A stretch of DNA of 18,104 nucleotides from Chloroflexota bacterium (GTDB lineage Bacteria; Chloroflexota; Limnocylindria; Limnocylindrales; CSP1-4), in contig JAJYGO010000487.1 in assembly GCA_021785115.1 (NCBI GenBank), forward strand, positions 1-18,104, written 5' to 3'. Shown one piece after another: positions 1 through 7,278 of this stretch. The notes beneath the pieces were generated by a model. That model did not search any database and had not been told where the DNA came from. It worked only from the letters and a program-made list of their open reading frames with translations. Every line of letters begins with the position of its first letter. Positions within the stretch are counted from its first letter, which is position 1. Position numbers and translations under genes: made by a program.

Positions 1-684
1 CGCGTTGGTTTCCGGTGCCGTGCCGTCGAAGACGGCACTCCCTGTCACCACGATGTCGACTCCCGACGAGGCGACCCGCGTGAGGTTGGCCCGCGTAATG
101 CCGCCGTCCACGCCGAGCAGGATGGATCGGCCGGCCACGCGGATCATCTCCCGGACCCGAGCGATCCGGGCCTCCGTGGACGCAATGAAGGACTGCCCGC
201 CCCACCCCGGGTTGACCGCCAGTAGCAGGACGTACTCGCAGTCGGCGAGCAGCGGCTCCAGGACTTCGACCGGCGTACCTGGGTCGAGCGCGACGCCACG
301 CAGGACGCCCCGCCGTGGGTCGTTCACATTGACCGCGTCCGCGAGGGTCTGCAGGACCCGGTGCGGGTGGCGGGACGCGTCGGGGTGAACGGTGATGATG
401 TCGGCCCCTGCCCCGACGAACCAGGCCACCTTGTCCAGGGGTTCGTCGATCATCAGGTGGACGTCCTTCAGCAGCGGCGTGCGTTGCGCCTTCACGAAGG
501 GGACACCCACCGTGAGTTGCGGGCAGAACACCCCGTCCATGACGTCCGTGTGCACCAGGGTCGCACCGACTCGCTCGAGCAGGGCGAGTTCGGCGCCCAG
601 ATTCAGCAGATCGGCGGTCAGGATCCCGATCGAGAGATGCGGCCCGCTCGCCTTGAGCTCGGCGACGGTGTCCTGCGCGGTCAC
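1..684 (-). CDS. rpe: Ribulose-phosphate 3-epimerase-like protein, 3' end cut by the window
   Basis: Reading left from a GTG at 684, the frame stays open for 228 codons to the window edge, so the C-terminus is missing or nearly complete (family members are about 220-230 aa). The family is a TIM barrel that epimerises C3 of ketose 5-phosphates such as ribulose 5-phosphate, using a divalent metal. Visible landmarks are HTDVMDG at residues 45-51 (metal ligands H45 and D47), HLMID at 77-81 (H77), NPGWGGQSF at 158-166 and VDGGIT at 192-197 (catalytic D193), so the metal site looks intact. The GTG lies 12 nt after the lsrF stop, with a GGGGAG ribosome site between them, so the two are probably translated as one operon. 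Deviations from housekeeping Rpe, such as CPQLTVG after the DVMDG motif, leave room for another phosphorylated ketose as substrate. The family is secure; the exact substrate is not. Confidence 0.88.
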   Translation of the reverse strand, partial: MTAQDTVAELKASGPHLSIGILTADLLNLGAELALLERVGATLVHTDVMDGVFCPQLTVGVPFVKAQRTPLLKDVHLMIDEPLDKVAWFVGAGADIITVHPDASRHPHRVLQTLADAVNVNDPRRGVLRGVALDPGTPVEVLEPLLADCEYVLLLAVNPGWGGQSFIASTEARIARVREMIRVAGRSILLGVDGGITRANLTRVASSGVDIVVTGSAVFDGTAPETNA

Positions 685-696
685 AGCCGGCTCCCC

Positions 697-1599
697 TTAC
701 GCCTCGACGGGCTCGCCGAGGTGCTCGCGCTTGAGCGTCTCGTACAATTCGAGCGCGTGGCGCGGCGGCATGTCCTCATGGACGCACTTCCGGATGGCCT
801 GCAGCATAGCGGCGGGCGAATCGCTCTGGAAGATATTGCGCCCCATGTCGACGCCGGCGGCCCCTTCCTGGACCGCGTTGTAGGCCATGGTGAGCGCCTC
901 CAGCTCGGGCAGCTTCTTGCCGCCGGCCATGACGATGGGCACCGGGCAGGCGGCCGTGACCGTGTCGAAGCCCTCCGGCACGTAGTACGTCTTGACCATC
1001 TGCGCACCGAGCTCGGCACAGATGCGGGTCGCGAGCCGGAAGTACTTCGCGTCGCGCACCATGTCCTTGCCCACCGCGGTGACGCCCAGCACGGGGACCC
1101 CGTACTTGTAGCCCATGTCCACGAGCCGGGTCATGTTGGTCACTGTCCTGGTTTCCATCGGCCCCCCGATGAAGACCTGGACTCCCACGCCGCTGGCATT
1201 GAGCCGGACCGCGTCCTCCATGCCCAGGGCGATCTCCTCATCCGAGAGCTCCTTCAGGATGGAGGGGCCGCCCGAGGCGCGCAGGACGACCGGCGCCTGC
1301 ATCCCGGCCGGCATCACGGTCCGCAGGATGCCGCGGGTGCAGAACAGCGCGTCGACGTACGGAATGAGCGGCACGATGTTCACATCGACGCGCTCGAGCC
1401 CTGTGGTCGGGCCCTGGAAGTAGCCGTGGTCCACGGCGAGCATGACGGTGCGGCCGCTGGCCGGTTGGAAGAGACGGGCCAGGCGGTTCTGCATACCCCA
1501 GTCGTACGCACCCGCGCCCTTCAGAAAGAAGGCCGCATTACGCTGCGGGAGGTCGTGATGGTAGTCCTTCGATTCGCGGACTGCGTCAGCGTCAGGCAT
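697..1599 (-). CDS. lsrF: LsrF-type 3-hydroxy-5-phosphonooxypentane-2,4-dione thiolase (DhnA/class I aldolase family)
   Basis: The 300-aa product aligns by eye along its whole length with E. coli LsrF (291 aa). LsrF cleaves phospho-3-hydroxypentane-2,4-dione with CoA to DHAP and acetyl-CoA in AI-2 breakdown. Shared blocks include [10 protein letters not shown] (31-40), [19 protein letters not shown] (52-70), CTRGILR (87-93), VGKDMVRD (177-184), VKTYYV (202-207) and [10 protein letters not shown]. The Schiff-base lysine falls at K203, the same number as in E. coli. I chose the ATG at 1599 over longer upstream options because it gives the family's N-terminus and has AAGGGG about 10 nt upstream. 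No LsrK or LsrG homologue is in the window; the kinase present is MtnK. LsrF-like proteins can also be plain DhnA-type aldolases, but this degree of likeness favours LsrF. Confidence 0.9.
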   Translation of the reverse strand: MPDADAVRESKDYHHDLPQRNAAFFLKGAGAYDWGMQNRLARLFQPASGRTVMLAVDHGYFQGPTTGLERVDVNIVPLIPYVDALFCTRGILRTVMPAGMQAPVVLRASGGPSILKELSDEEIALGMEDAVRLNASGVGVQVFIGGPMETRTVTNMTRLVDMGYKYGVPVLGVTAVGKDMVRDAKYFRLATRICAELGAQMVKTYYVPEGFDTVTAACPVPIVMAGGKKLPELEALTMAYNAVQEGAAGVDMGRNIFQSDSPAAMLQAIRKCVHEDMPPRHALELYETLKREHLGEPVEA

Positions 1600-1737
1600 G
1601 CGATTGCGCCCCTTCTCTCTCTGTGCCAGACCTTGCTTCCCGCAAGGGCCGCGGTCAGCTCCGTCATGGTTTGCGTCCCTTGTGCAGGTGGTCGCCATTC
1701 CTGCGGACAAGCAGCCGAACCTGCGGCGGACCGCTGT
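1600..1737. other. Intergenic gap between the SnoaL-like gene and lsrF
   Basis: These 138 bases are unusually long for this packed operon. I see the lsrF ribosome site (AAGGGG) near the left end, but no convincing promoter, hairpin or small gene. An ATG near 1665 opens a frame that runs out of phase into lsrF and has no family resemblance. Confidence 0.5.
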
Positions 1738-2100
1738 TCAGCGGCCGAGCAGCGTCGCGTCGAAGTACGAGTGGACCGACACGAACCGCCCGTCCCTCAC
1801 CTCGACGAGATTGACCCCGTCCACTGCTACGGTTCGGCCGTCGGCATCGGTGAGCCGCGCCGTCCACTCCAGCGCGCCCACGTTGCCAACCACCAGATCG
1901 CGGACGATGGTGACGTCCAGGCCGGGGAAACGCGCCGCGCTCTCGTCGTAGTAGGACCGGATCTGCGCGTGCCCCAGGTACCGCTGGCTGGGCGACCGGA
2001 ACTCGGCGTCGGGCCAGTAGTGGGAGAGCACGGCGTCCGTGTCCCGCGTGCACTCTGCCCGCCAATACGACTCGGCGACTTCCCGGGGTCCCCTGCCCAT
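1738..2100 (-). CDS. SnoaL / NTF2-like small protein
   Basis: A 120-aa single-domain protein of the SnoaL/NTF2-like cone fold, which includes small isomerases, cyclases, hydrolases and many proteins of unknown role. The pattern is typical: an N-terminal helix (ESYWRAECTRDTDAVLSHY), then YLGHAQIRSYYDE around residues 40-52, and alternating strands ending in RDGRFVSVHSYFD. I start it at the ATG at 2100 because a strong GGGAGGAG ribosome site sits 2-9 nt upstream; a longer start at 2139 lacks this. It follows mtnK by about 60 nt and precedes lsrF, so a job on an intermediate of the same pathway is likely, for example isomerisation or mutarotation. That role is inference only; no catalytic residue can be named from sequence. 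Confidence 0.78.
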   Translation of the reverse strand: MGRGPREVAESYWRAECTRDTDAVLSHYWPDAEFRSPSQRYLGHAQIRSYYDESAARFPGLDVTIVRDLVVGNVGALEWTARLTDADGRTVAVDGVNLVEVRDGRFVSVHSYFDATLLGR

Positions 2101-2161
2101 CGCTCCTCCCTCTCGTCCTTTCCGGACCGATCGCCGCATCGATCGTCCGTGCTCGATGCCG

Positions 2162-3388
2162 CTACTGCGTGCGTGTGGCGACCAGGATCTCGCCGACCCG
2201 CACGGTCAGGATCGTCGGGTCCGACGACGCATGGCGAGCCACTGCGATGTGCCGCGCCGCGCGCAGGACGCCGCGGGCGGCGCCTTCGCGCAGGTGCTCG
2301 GGCAAGGTCTCGATATCCGCGGTCTTGGCGAGTCCCACGATGCGGCGCGCCATCTTGGCGGCGGCGAAGCCCGCTCCGTCCAGCCGCACCCTGGCCAGGT
2401 AGTCCTCCAGCGTCCCGTCCCTGAAGACCCGCGGGTCGAGGCGCCCGGGCCACAGGTCCCGGAAACAGGCCTCGAAGGCCGACCAGGTCTCGCCCCACAG
2501 CCCGAGGGCCCAGCGCGCCTGCTCGTCCTGCCGGAGCGCGATCGCTCGTGCGGCCGCGATCACGTAGTTACCGAACAGGGCTCCGAGGTCGAAGCCGATC
2601 GGTCCGTAGAACGCGAACTCGCTGTCGAACGCCTTGGTCGAGCGTGTCCGGCCGTCCGACGCCTCCCGCACCATCACGGAGCCGGTATGCAGGTCGCCGT
2701 GGATGAGGGCCTCGGCCTGGGTCATGAACTGCCACTTGAGCCAGCCCATCTCGCGGACTACCGCCTCGTCAGCAGCGAGCTCCCGCGCATCCTGCTCGTT
2801 CGCCGGCAGCGTGCTGTTGCGGTCCGCGGGCACGTACGGCTCGGTGAAGACCAGGTCCTCGGTGATGCCGCACAGCTGCGGGTTTACCGACTCGGCCAGC
2901 AGACGCTTCTGTTCTCCCGGATCCATCCCGAAGACTGACGTTCCGAACGCAACGCGGGCGACGTACTCGCCCATGTCGGCGGCCGCCCCCGCGTGGCGAT
3001 CGCCCTCGTTGAGGGCGTGTCGCCAGACGCGGTGATCGGACAGATCCTCCATCGCCACGATGTAGCGGTCGGCATCGTAGTGGTACAGCGCGGGCACCAG
3101 GCCCGGGGCAAGCCGCCCGTGGACGGAGAGGGCGACGGCTTCGTGCCGCGCGCGATCGGGCGTCATGGGCCACGTGGGGCCGACCAGCCGAACGTACGGC
3201 AACGCCTGCTTCAGGACGAGTCCGCGACCATTGGGCGAGGAGAGCACGAAGACCAGGTTCAGGTTGCCGTCGCCGACTTCACGCACGTCCCGGATCGCGG
3301 CAGGGTCCAGGACCGCACGGAGCTGCGGGGTGCGCGCGACATAGTCGACGACGGTGGATGCGGTGAGGATCTCGTACGACTCGGACAT
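2162..3388 (-). CDS. mtnK: 5-methylthioribose kinase family protein (MtnK)
   Basis: A 408-aa protein-kinase-like fold enzyme that in the known family phosphorylates C1 of 5-methylthioribose with ATP; related kinases also take 5-deoxyribose. Family signatures are VGDGNLNLVF (38-47, ATP loop), LKQALPYVR (59-67), HGDLHTGSV (230-238, catalytic loop with D232) and DSEFAFYGPIGFDLG (255-269, metal-binding DxE). The length matches MtnK (about 400 aa). The ATG at 3388 is preceded by AGGCAGGCGA. It lies 58 nt after the ABC permease gene, with a small hairpin between, and its expected product is the substrate of the MtnA encoded in the same cluster. Methylthioribose versus 5-deoxyribose preference cannot be read from sequence. 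Confidence 0.92.
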   Translation of the reverse strand: MSESYEILTASTVVDYVARTPQLRAVLDPAAIRDVREVGDGNLNLVFVLSSPNGRGLVLKQALPYVRLVGPTWPMTPDRARHEAVALSVHGRLAPGLVPALYHYDADRYIVAMEDLSDHRVWRHALNEGDRHAGAAADMGEYVARVAFGTSVFGMDPGEQKRLLAESVNPQLCGITEDLVFTEPYVPADRNSTLPANEQDARELAADEAVVREMGWLKWQFMTQAEALIHGDLHTGSVMVREASDGRTRSTKAFDSEFAFYGPIGFDLGALFGNYVIAAARAIALRQDEQARWALGLWGETWSAFEACFRDLWPGRLDPRVFRDGTLEDYLARVRLDGAGFAAAKMARRIVGLAKTADIETLPEHLREGAARGVLRAARHIAVARHASSDPTILTVRVGEILVATRTQ

Positions 3389-3428
3389 CGTGTCGCCTGC
3401 CTCGGAGGTGGTAACGGAAGGGGTCGAT

Positions 3429-3445
3429 GCGCCAGCGACTGGCGC
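3429..3445 (-). other. Hairpin between the ABC permease gene and mtnK
   Basis: The sequence holds a perfect 7-bp inverted repeat (GCGCCAG / CTGGCGC) around a 3-base loop, starting one base after the permease stop codon. No run of T follows on the transcribed strand, so it is not a classic terminator. It could be a partial terminator or an mRNA-stability element separating transporter from enzyme expression, or chance in GC-rich DNA. Confidence 0.4.
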
Positions 3446-3446
3446 C

Positions 3447-4499
3447 CTAGACGGCGGACACGTAGCGGGCCCTCTTGCGCGACAACGTGTAGCTGAACAC
3501 CAACGCCACGATCAGGATGGCGCCCTCGATGGTGTCCTGGGCGTAGTAGGGGAAGCCGGCGATCGTGGTGCCCGTGAGCACGACACCCAGCATGACCGCT
3601 CCGAGCGAGGTGCCCCAGGCATTCGGAAGGTTGAGCCCCATGACGGACATGCCGAGGAGCGCTACCGCCACCGAGTCGAGAAGGAGCGAGTCACCGGCCG
3701 TGATGTCGCCCTGTCCGATGCGCGACGCCAGGATCAGACCGGCGACCGCCGCGAACAAACCCGAGATGATGTAGGCGGCGATGCGATAGCGGCTCACGTT
3801 CGCGCCGGAGAGGCGAGCCGCTTCGGGGTTCGCGCCGATGGCATACATGACGCGGCCCCAGCGCGTCCGCGTCAGGAAGAACCACGCCACCACCGTGAGG
3901 ACCAGGAAGATCACCACGGGCGTGGGAATGGGGCCGATGAAGCCGTTGTCGATCCAGAGGAAATCGGGGGTGAATCGGCCGGCGGCCACGGTGCCGTTGG
4001 GCAGCGGCATGCCCGTCGACACCGACTGCCCCTGCACGAAGACCAGCTTGAGGCCCTGGATCGCGTACATCATGGAGAGCGTCGCGAGCAGGTCGGGGAT
4101 CCGGAACTTCACGATGAGAATCCCGTTGACGAGCCCGACGATCCCACCGGCGAGCAGCACGGTTACGATCGCCACCCATCCGACCTGGTCGTAGATCACC
4201 ATGGTCATCGCGGAGATCGTCACCGCCATGCCCGCCACCCCGCCGATCGACAGGTCGAGACCACCCACGGCCATGGCCGTCGTCAGCCCAAGCCCGGCAA
4301 TGGCGGTCACCGATGTGTACTTCAGGATGGAGAGCATCGTCGTGCTGCGGCGGAACGTGTCTTCGGTGCCGAAGAAGTAGACGATGAGCACCAACGTGAT
4401 GCCGATGAAGCCCCACTTGACGATCCAGTCACGGAGCCGGTCGACCCACGGAGTGGACGGCGCACCAGCCACGTCTGCCTTCTCGCGTACAGTCGTCAT
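3447..4499 (-). CDS. Ribose-type (CUT2) ABC transporter permease
   Basis: A 350-aa inner-membrane permease of the RbsC/BPD_transp_2 family. After a short charged N-terminus it shows many hydrophobic segments, the family block GLDLSIGGVAG (about 79-89) and the helix-rich C-terminal half with YAIGANPEAARLSG, typical of RbsC, XylH and LsrC/D. The ATG at 4499 follows directly on the ATPase stop codon with no spacer, so translation is coupled. Only one permease is present, so it presumably works as a homodimer with the double ATPase and the lipoprotein encoded just upstream. The sugar cannot be named from the permease; the cluster suggests a deoxy or methylthio pentose. Confidence 0.93.
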   Translation of the reverse strand: MTTVREKADVAGAPSTPWVDRLRDWIVKWGFIGITLVLIVYFFGTEDTFRRSTTMLSILKYTSVTAIAGLGLTTAMAVGGLDLSIGGVAGMAVTISAMTMVIYDQVGWVAIVTVLLAGGIVGLVNGILIVKFRIPDLLATLSMMYAIQGLKLVFVQGQSVSTGMPLPNGTVAAGRFTPDFLWIDNGFIGPIPTPVVIFLVLTVVAWFFLTRTRWGRVMYAIGANPEAARLSGANVSRYRIAAYIISGLFAAVAGLILASRIGQGDITAGDSLLLDSVAVALLGMSVMGLNLPNAWGTSLGAVMLGVVLTGTTIAGFPYYAQDTIEGAILIVALVFSYTLSRKRARYVSAV

Positions 4500-6005
4500 T
4501 CAGTTGATCTCCGACATCCACGTGATGATCTGGCTGCGGTTGGTCTCGCTCGTGTAGGCGTCGTTGCGCAGCGCCCCGTCAACAAGAACGAGGATGCGGT
4601 CCGCAACCTCAAGTACCTCATCGACGTCGCTGGTGGTGAGGACGACGGCGGCTCCCTCGGCCGCGATCGTGCGCAGCTTCTGTCCGATAGCGGCACGTGC
4701 ACCGATGTCCACGCCGGCGAACGGCTCGTCCAGCAGGAGCACCTTCGGTCTGGCCACGAGCCAGCGCCCGATGACGACACGCTGCTGGTTCCCGCCGGAG
4801 AGGGCGTCCACCGAGAACGCCTCGTCCTGCGCCACCACCTCGAGCTGCCGGATCACCTGGCGCCCCAACAGGGCCTCAGCGCGGCCGCGCAGCACACCTC
4901 GCGACGAGACCCAGCCCAGGAACGGGAGGCTCACGTTGCGCGCGATGGACCAGCCGGGGAGCACCGCCTCAGCCGTGCGATCTTCCGGGGCGAGGAACAC
5001 GCTCTCTCGAATCGCGTCACCCGGAGAGCGGGGTGTGTACGGCCGGCCGTCGAGCTGCATCGTCCCAGTCGGGAAGCGGCGGGCCCCGAACGCCCCGCGC
5101 ACGAGCTCGCTCTTGCCGGCGCCGAGCAGTCCGACGATGCCGGTCACCTCGCCGGCACGGAATTCGATGTCCTGCGGTGGACTCTCTGGCCGCAGGCGCA
5201 CGCCCTCCAGGCGCAGCCGCACCTGCGAGCCGCGCCGTTCGCGCACGGAGGCTCGCGTCACGTCCGCCTGCTCGCCGAGCATGGCGTGCAGCGCAGCGCT
5301 CCACCCGAACGGGCGCGTCTGCTGAGCCCGAATGCGACCGTCCCGCAGGACCACCAGTCGGTCCGCCACGGTGTCGATCTCGCCCAGCCGGTGGGAGACG
5401 AACAGGATGGCGACGCCCGCTTCCTTGAGCCGACCGATCACCTCGAACAGGCGCTCGGCCTCGACCGCGGACAGGGCGGATGTAGGTTCATCGAGGATCA
5501 GCAGGCGCGGTTGATGGGAAAGGGCGCGCGCCAGCAGCAGCAGCTGCTGGTCGGCGATGCCCAGTGCGAAGACGTCCTGGCGCAGCACACGGTCCGGCCA
5601 CTGCAGGTCGAGCAGGGCGCTGGCCTGGCGAGCCCTCGGTAGCACGCGGCGAACGCTGAAATACGTCCCGGTCGATCCCTGGGTGAGCTCCTCGAAGACC
5701 AGGTTCTCAGCCACCGTCAGGCCGGGCACGATGCCGTCTGCGATGCGCTGGTGCACGGTCTCGATGCCGAGCGCTCGAGCGACCTGCGGTGAGCCGATGC
5801 GAACGGGCCGGCCGTCGACCATCACCGACCCGGAGTGCTCCGGGTAGACGCCGGAGAGGATCTTGATCAAGGTCGACTTCCCGGCGCCGTTGGCACCGAT
5901 GAGGGCGACCACCGAACCTCCCTCGACGCTCATGGAGACGCCGTCCAGCACGCGGTTGGTGCCGAACGCCATCCCGATGTCGGCAAGCGTGACGACAGTG
6001 TTCAT
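4500..6005 (-). CDS. Ribose-type ABC transporter ATPase with two nucleotide-binding domains
   Basis: A 501-aa RbsA-like protein with two ATPase halves. Half 1 has Walker A GANGAGKST (37-45), a signature region LGIADQQ (148-154) in place of the usual LSxGQQ, Walker B ILDEPTSAL and an H-loop (VSHRLGEI). Half 2 has Walker A GLLGAGKSE (292-300), signature LSGGNQQ (402-408), Walker B LLLDEPFAGVD and, as is usual for the family, no H-loop histidine (TTSDVDEV). In E. coli RbsA the second Walker A is a degenerate GAGRTE; here the lysine is present. The gene starts at the ATG at 6005, 39 nt after the binding-protein stop, and abuts the permease gene. Confidence 0.94.
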   Translation of the reverse strand: MNTVVTLADIGMAFGTNRVLDGVSMSVEGGSVVALIGANGAGKSTLIKILSGVYPEHSGSVMVDGRPVRIGSPQVARALGIETVHQRIADGIVPGLTVAENLVFEELTQGSTGTYFSVRRVLPRARQASALLDLQWPDRVLRQDVFALGIADQQLLLLARALSHQPRLLILDEPTSALSAVEAERLFEVIGRLKEAGVAILFVSHRLGEIDTVADRLVVLRDGRIRAQQTRPFGWSAALHAMLGEQADVTRASVRERRGSQVRLRLEGVRLRPESPPQDIEFRAGEVTGIVGLLGAGKSELVRGAFGARRFPTGTMQLDGRPYTPRSPGDAIRESVFLAPEDRTAEAVLPGWSIARNVSLPFLGWVSSRGVLRGRAEALLGRQVIRQLEVVAQDEAFSVDALSGGNQQRVVIGRWLVARPKVLLLDEPFAGVDIGARAAIGQKLRTIAAEGAAVVLTTSDVDEVLEVADRILVLVDGALRNDAYTSETNRSQIITWMSEIN

Positions 6006-6044
6006 CGGCTCACCGCCCTGGTCGTTCAGGATCTCAGCGGATAC

Positions 6045-7175
6045 CTAATACGCCGGGGTGATCCACGGCGCCGCGCTGGAGTCGAGCTCCAGGAGCGACG
6101 GGATCTTGGTGACCAGCTGGTCCATGTTCTGGATGTTGTTCTGGAGCAGGAACTGCTGGGTCACGAGCGAGGCCGGGAACATGACCTCCGTGGTGGTTGA
6201 CCCCGCCAGCTTCAGGGCCATGGTGCGGACCACGGCGGCTCCGACACCCGCCGGATCAGTCGTCGCCGTGGCCACCCACGGGCTGTTCGCCGCGGTCATG
6301 ACCTGGATGTCGGCGTTCGAGACGTCGATGCCGAAGACCTTGATCTGCTTCTGGAGCCCGTTGTTGATGACCGCAGCGACGGTGCCCTTGGTGAGTTCGT
6401 CGTAGGGGGCGAAGATCGCCTGGACGTCCGGGTGCGCCTTCAGCGCCGCGTCCACCAGCACCTGGTTGTCGGTCGCAACGGCGTTCGTGAACTTGCCGAC
6501 GAAGAACTCCACGTTCCAGTTGTGCTGCTTCACGAACTGCTGGAAGACCGCGTTGCGCCGGTCGAGCGGGGCGATCCCGAGTGCGTTGACGTAGCCGATC
6601 TTGGCTCCATCCGGGATGGTCTGCGCCATGAGGGTCAGATCCTTGGTGGCCATGTCGGCGTCGCTCTGGTCCGTGTGTACCACGGGCGGCTGCGTGCCGT
6701 CGACGTCGTAAACCACGACCGGGATTCCCTTGGCGATGGCCTGATTGATGAGCGGCACCATCGTCGACGTGAGGCCGTGGTCGACGATGATCCCGGCCAC
6801 GCCCGAGTTCATCGCCGTCTGCATGTCGGTCGCCTGCTTGGCGTTGTCCGCCTGTGCGTCGTAGACCTGCATCTGGAAGCCAATGGCAGCCGCCTGCTTC
6901 TCGGCTCCCATTTCCCACTGCTGGAAGTAGTCGCCCGCGCCACTCTGACGCACCATGGCGATCTTGACCGGGCCGGCGTTGAACGGTGCGGGCTTCGCGG
7001 CCGTTGCGCTGCCTGCCGGCACTGCCGACGCAGGGGCCGCTGCGCTCGATGCTGCTGCGCTGGACGCTGCCGGCGCAGCGACACTGGGTGCGGTAGTGGC
7101 CGCTGACTGGCTGCACGCTGTCAGAGTCAGCAACGAGATCGTGATCAACCCTGCGAGTCGCTTGTGACGGGTCAT
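6045..7175 (-). CDS. Sugar ABC transporter substrate-binding lipoprotein (RbsB / Peripla_BP_4 family)
   Basis: A 376-aa exported lipoprotein. Residues 1-20 form a signal peptide (MTRHKRL then a hydrophobic core) ending in a lipobox LTAC with C21 as the lipidated cysteine. An Ala/Ser/Pro-rich linker follows to about residue 68, then a two-lobe periplasmic-binding fold beginning VKIAMVRQSG, with VYDVDGTQPP and GIDVSNADIQ as family-type ligand-cleft segments. It captures a sugar outside the membrane and hands it to the permease. By eye the AI-2-contacting residues of LsrB are not clearly kept: the Asp-Gln pair is Asp-Arg here. A pentose-like ligand therefore seems likelier than AI-2. The start ATG has GGAGAGAGG directly upstream. 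Confidence 0.92.
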   Translation of the reverse strand: MTRHKRLAGLITISLLTLTACSQSAATTAPSVAAPAASSAAASSAAAPASAVPAGSATAAKPAPFNAGPVKIAMVRQSGAGDYFQQWEMGAEKQAAAIGFQMQVYDAQADNAKQATDMQTAMNSGVAGIIVDHGLTSTMVPLINQAIAKGIPVVVYDVDGTQPPVVHTDQSDADMATKDLTLMAQTIPDGAKIGYVNALGIAPLDRRNAVFQQFVKQHNWNVEFFVGKFTNAVATDNQVLVDAALKAHPDVQAIFAPYDELTKGTVAAVINNGLQKQIKVFGIDVSNADIQVMTAANSPWVATATTDPAGVGAAVVRTMALKLAGSTTTEVMFPASLVTQQFLLQNNIQNMDQLVTKIPSLLELDSSAAPWITPAY

Positions 7176-7184
7176 CCTCTCTCC

Positions 7185-7259
7185 TTACGCGTCCACAGAA
7201 ACCGTCTCGTGGTCCACCGCGACTTCTCGGTACCCCTCCTCCTCTGGCACTGTCACCAT
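7185..7259 (-). CDS. Possible 24-codon small ORF ahead of the binding-protein gene
   Basis: In the 103-base gap between the aldolase-dehydrogenase gene and the binding-protein gene, an ATG at 7259 opens a 24-codon frame (MVTVPEEEGYREVAVDHE and six more) ending in TAA. That TAA runs straight into the GGAGAGAGG ribosome site of the next gene. The arrangement would suit a coupled leader peptide, but the upstream ribosome site is weak, no family is recognised and the frame could be chance. The rest of the gap shows nothing else. Confidence 0.2.
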   Translation of the reverse strand: MVTVPEEEGYREVAVDHETVSVDA

Positions 7260-7278
7260 CGCTCGTCCGGGACAGCCG

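Noticed and set aside
361..5642. Very long open frames on the plus strand, for example 361-2424 and 3354-5642
   Set aside because: They are antisense to clear genes, rich in Arg, His and Gly, match no family, and arise from codon bias in GC-rich DNA.
6045..7175. Calling the importer an AI-2 (LsrB) system
   Set aside because: The family is shared, but AI-2-contact residues are not clearly conserved by eye, and no LsrK or LsrG is present.
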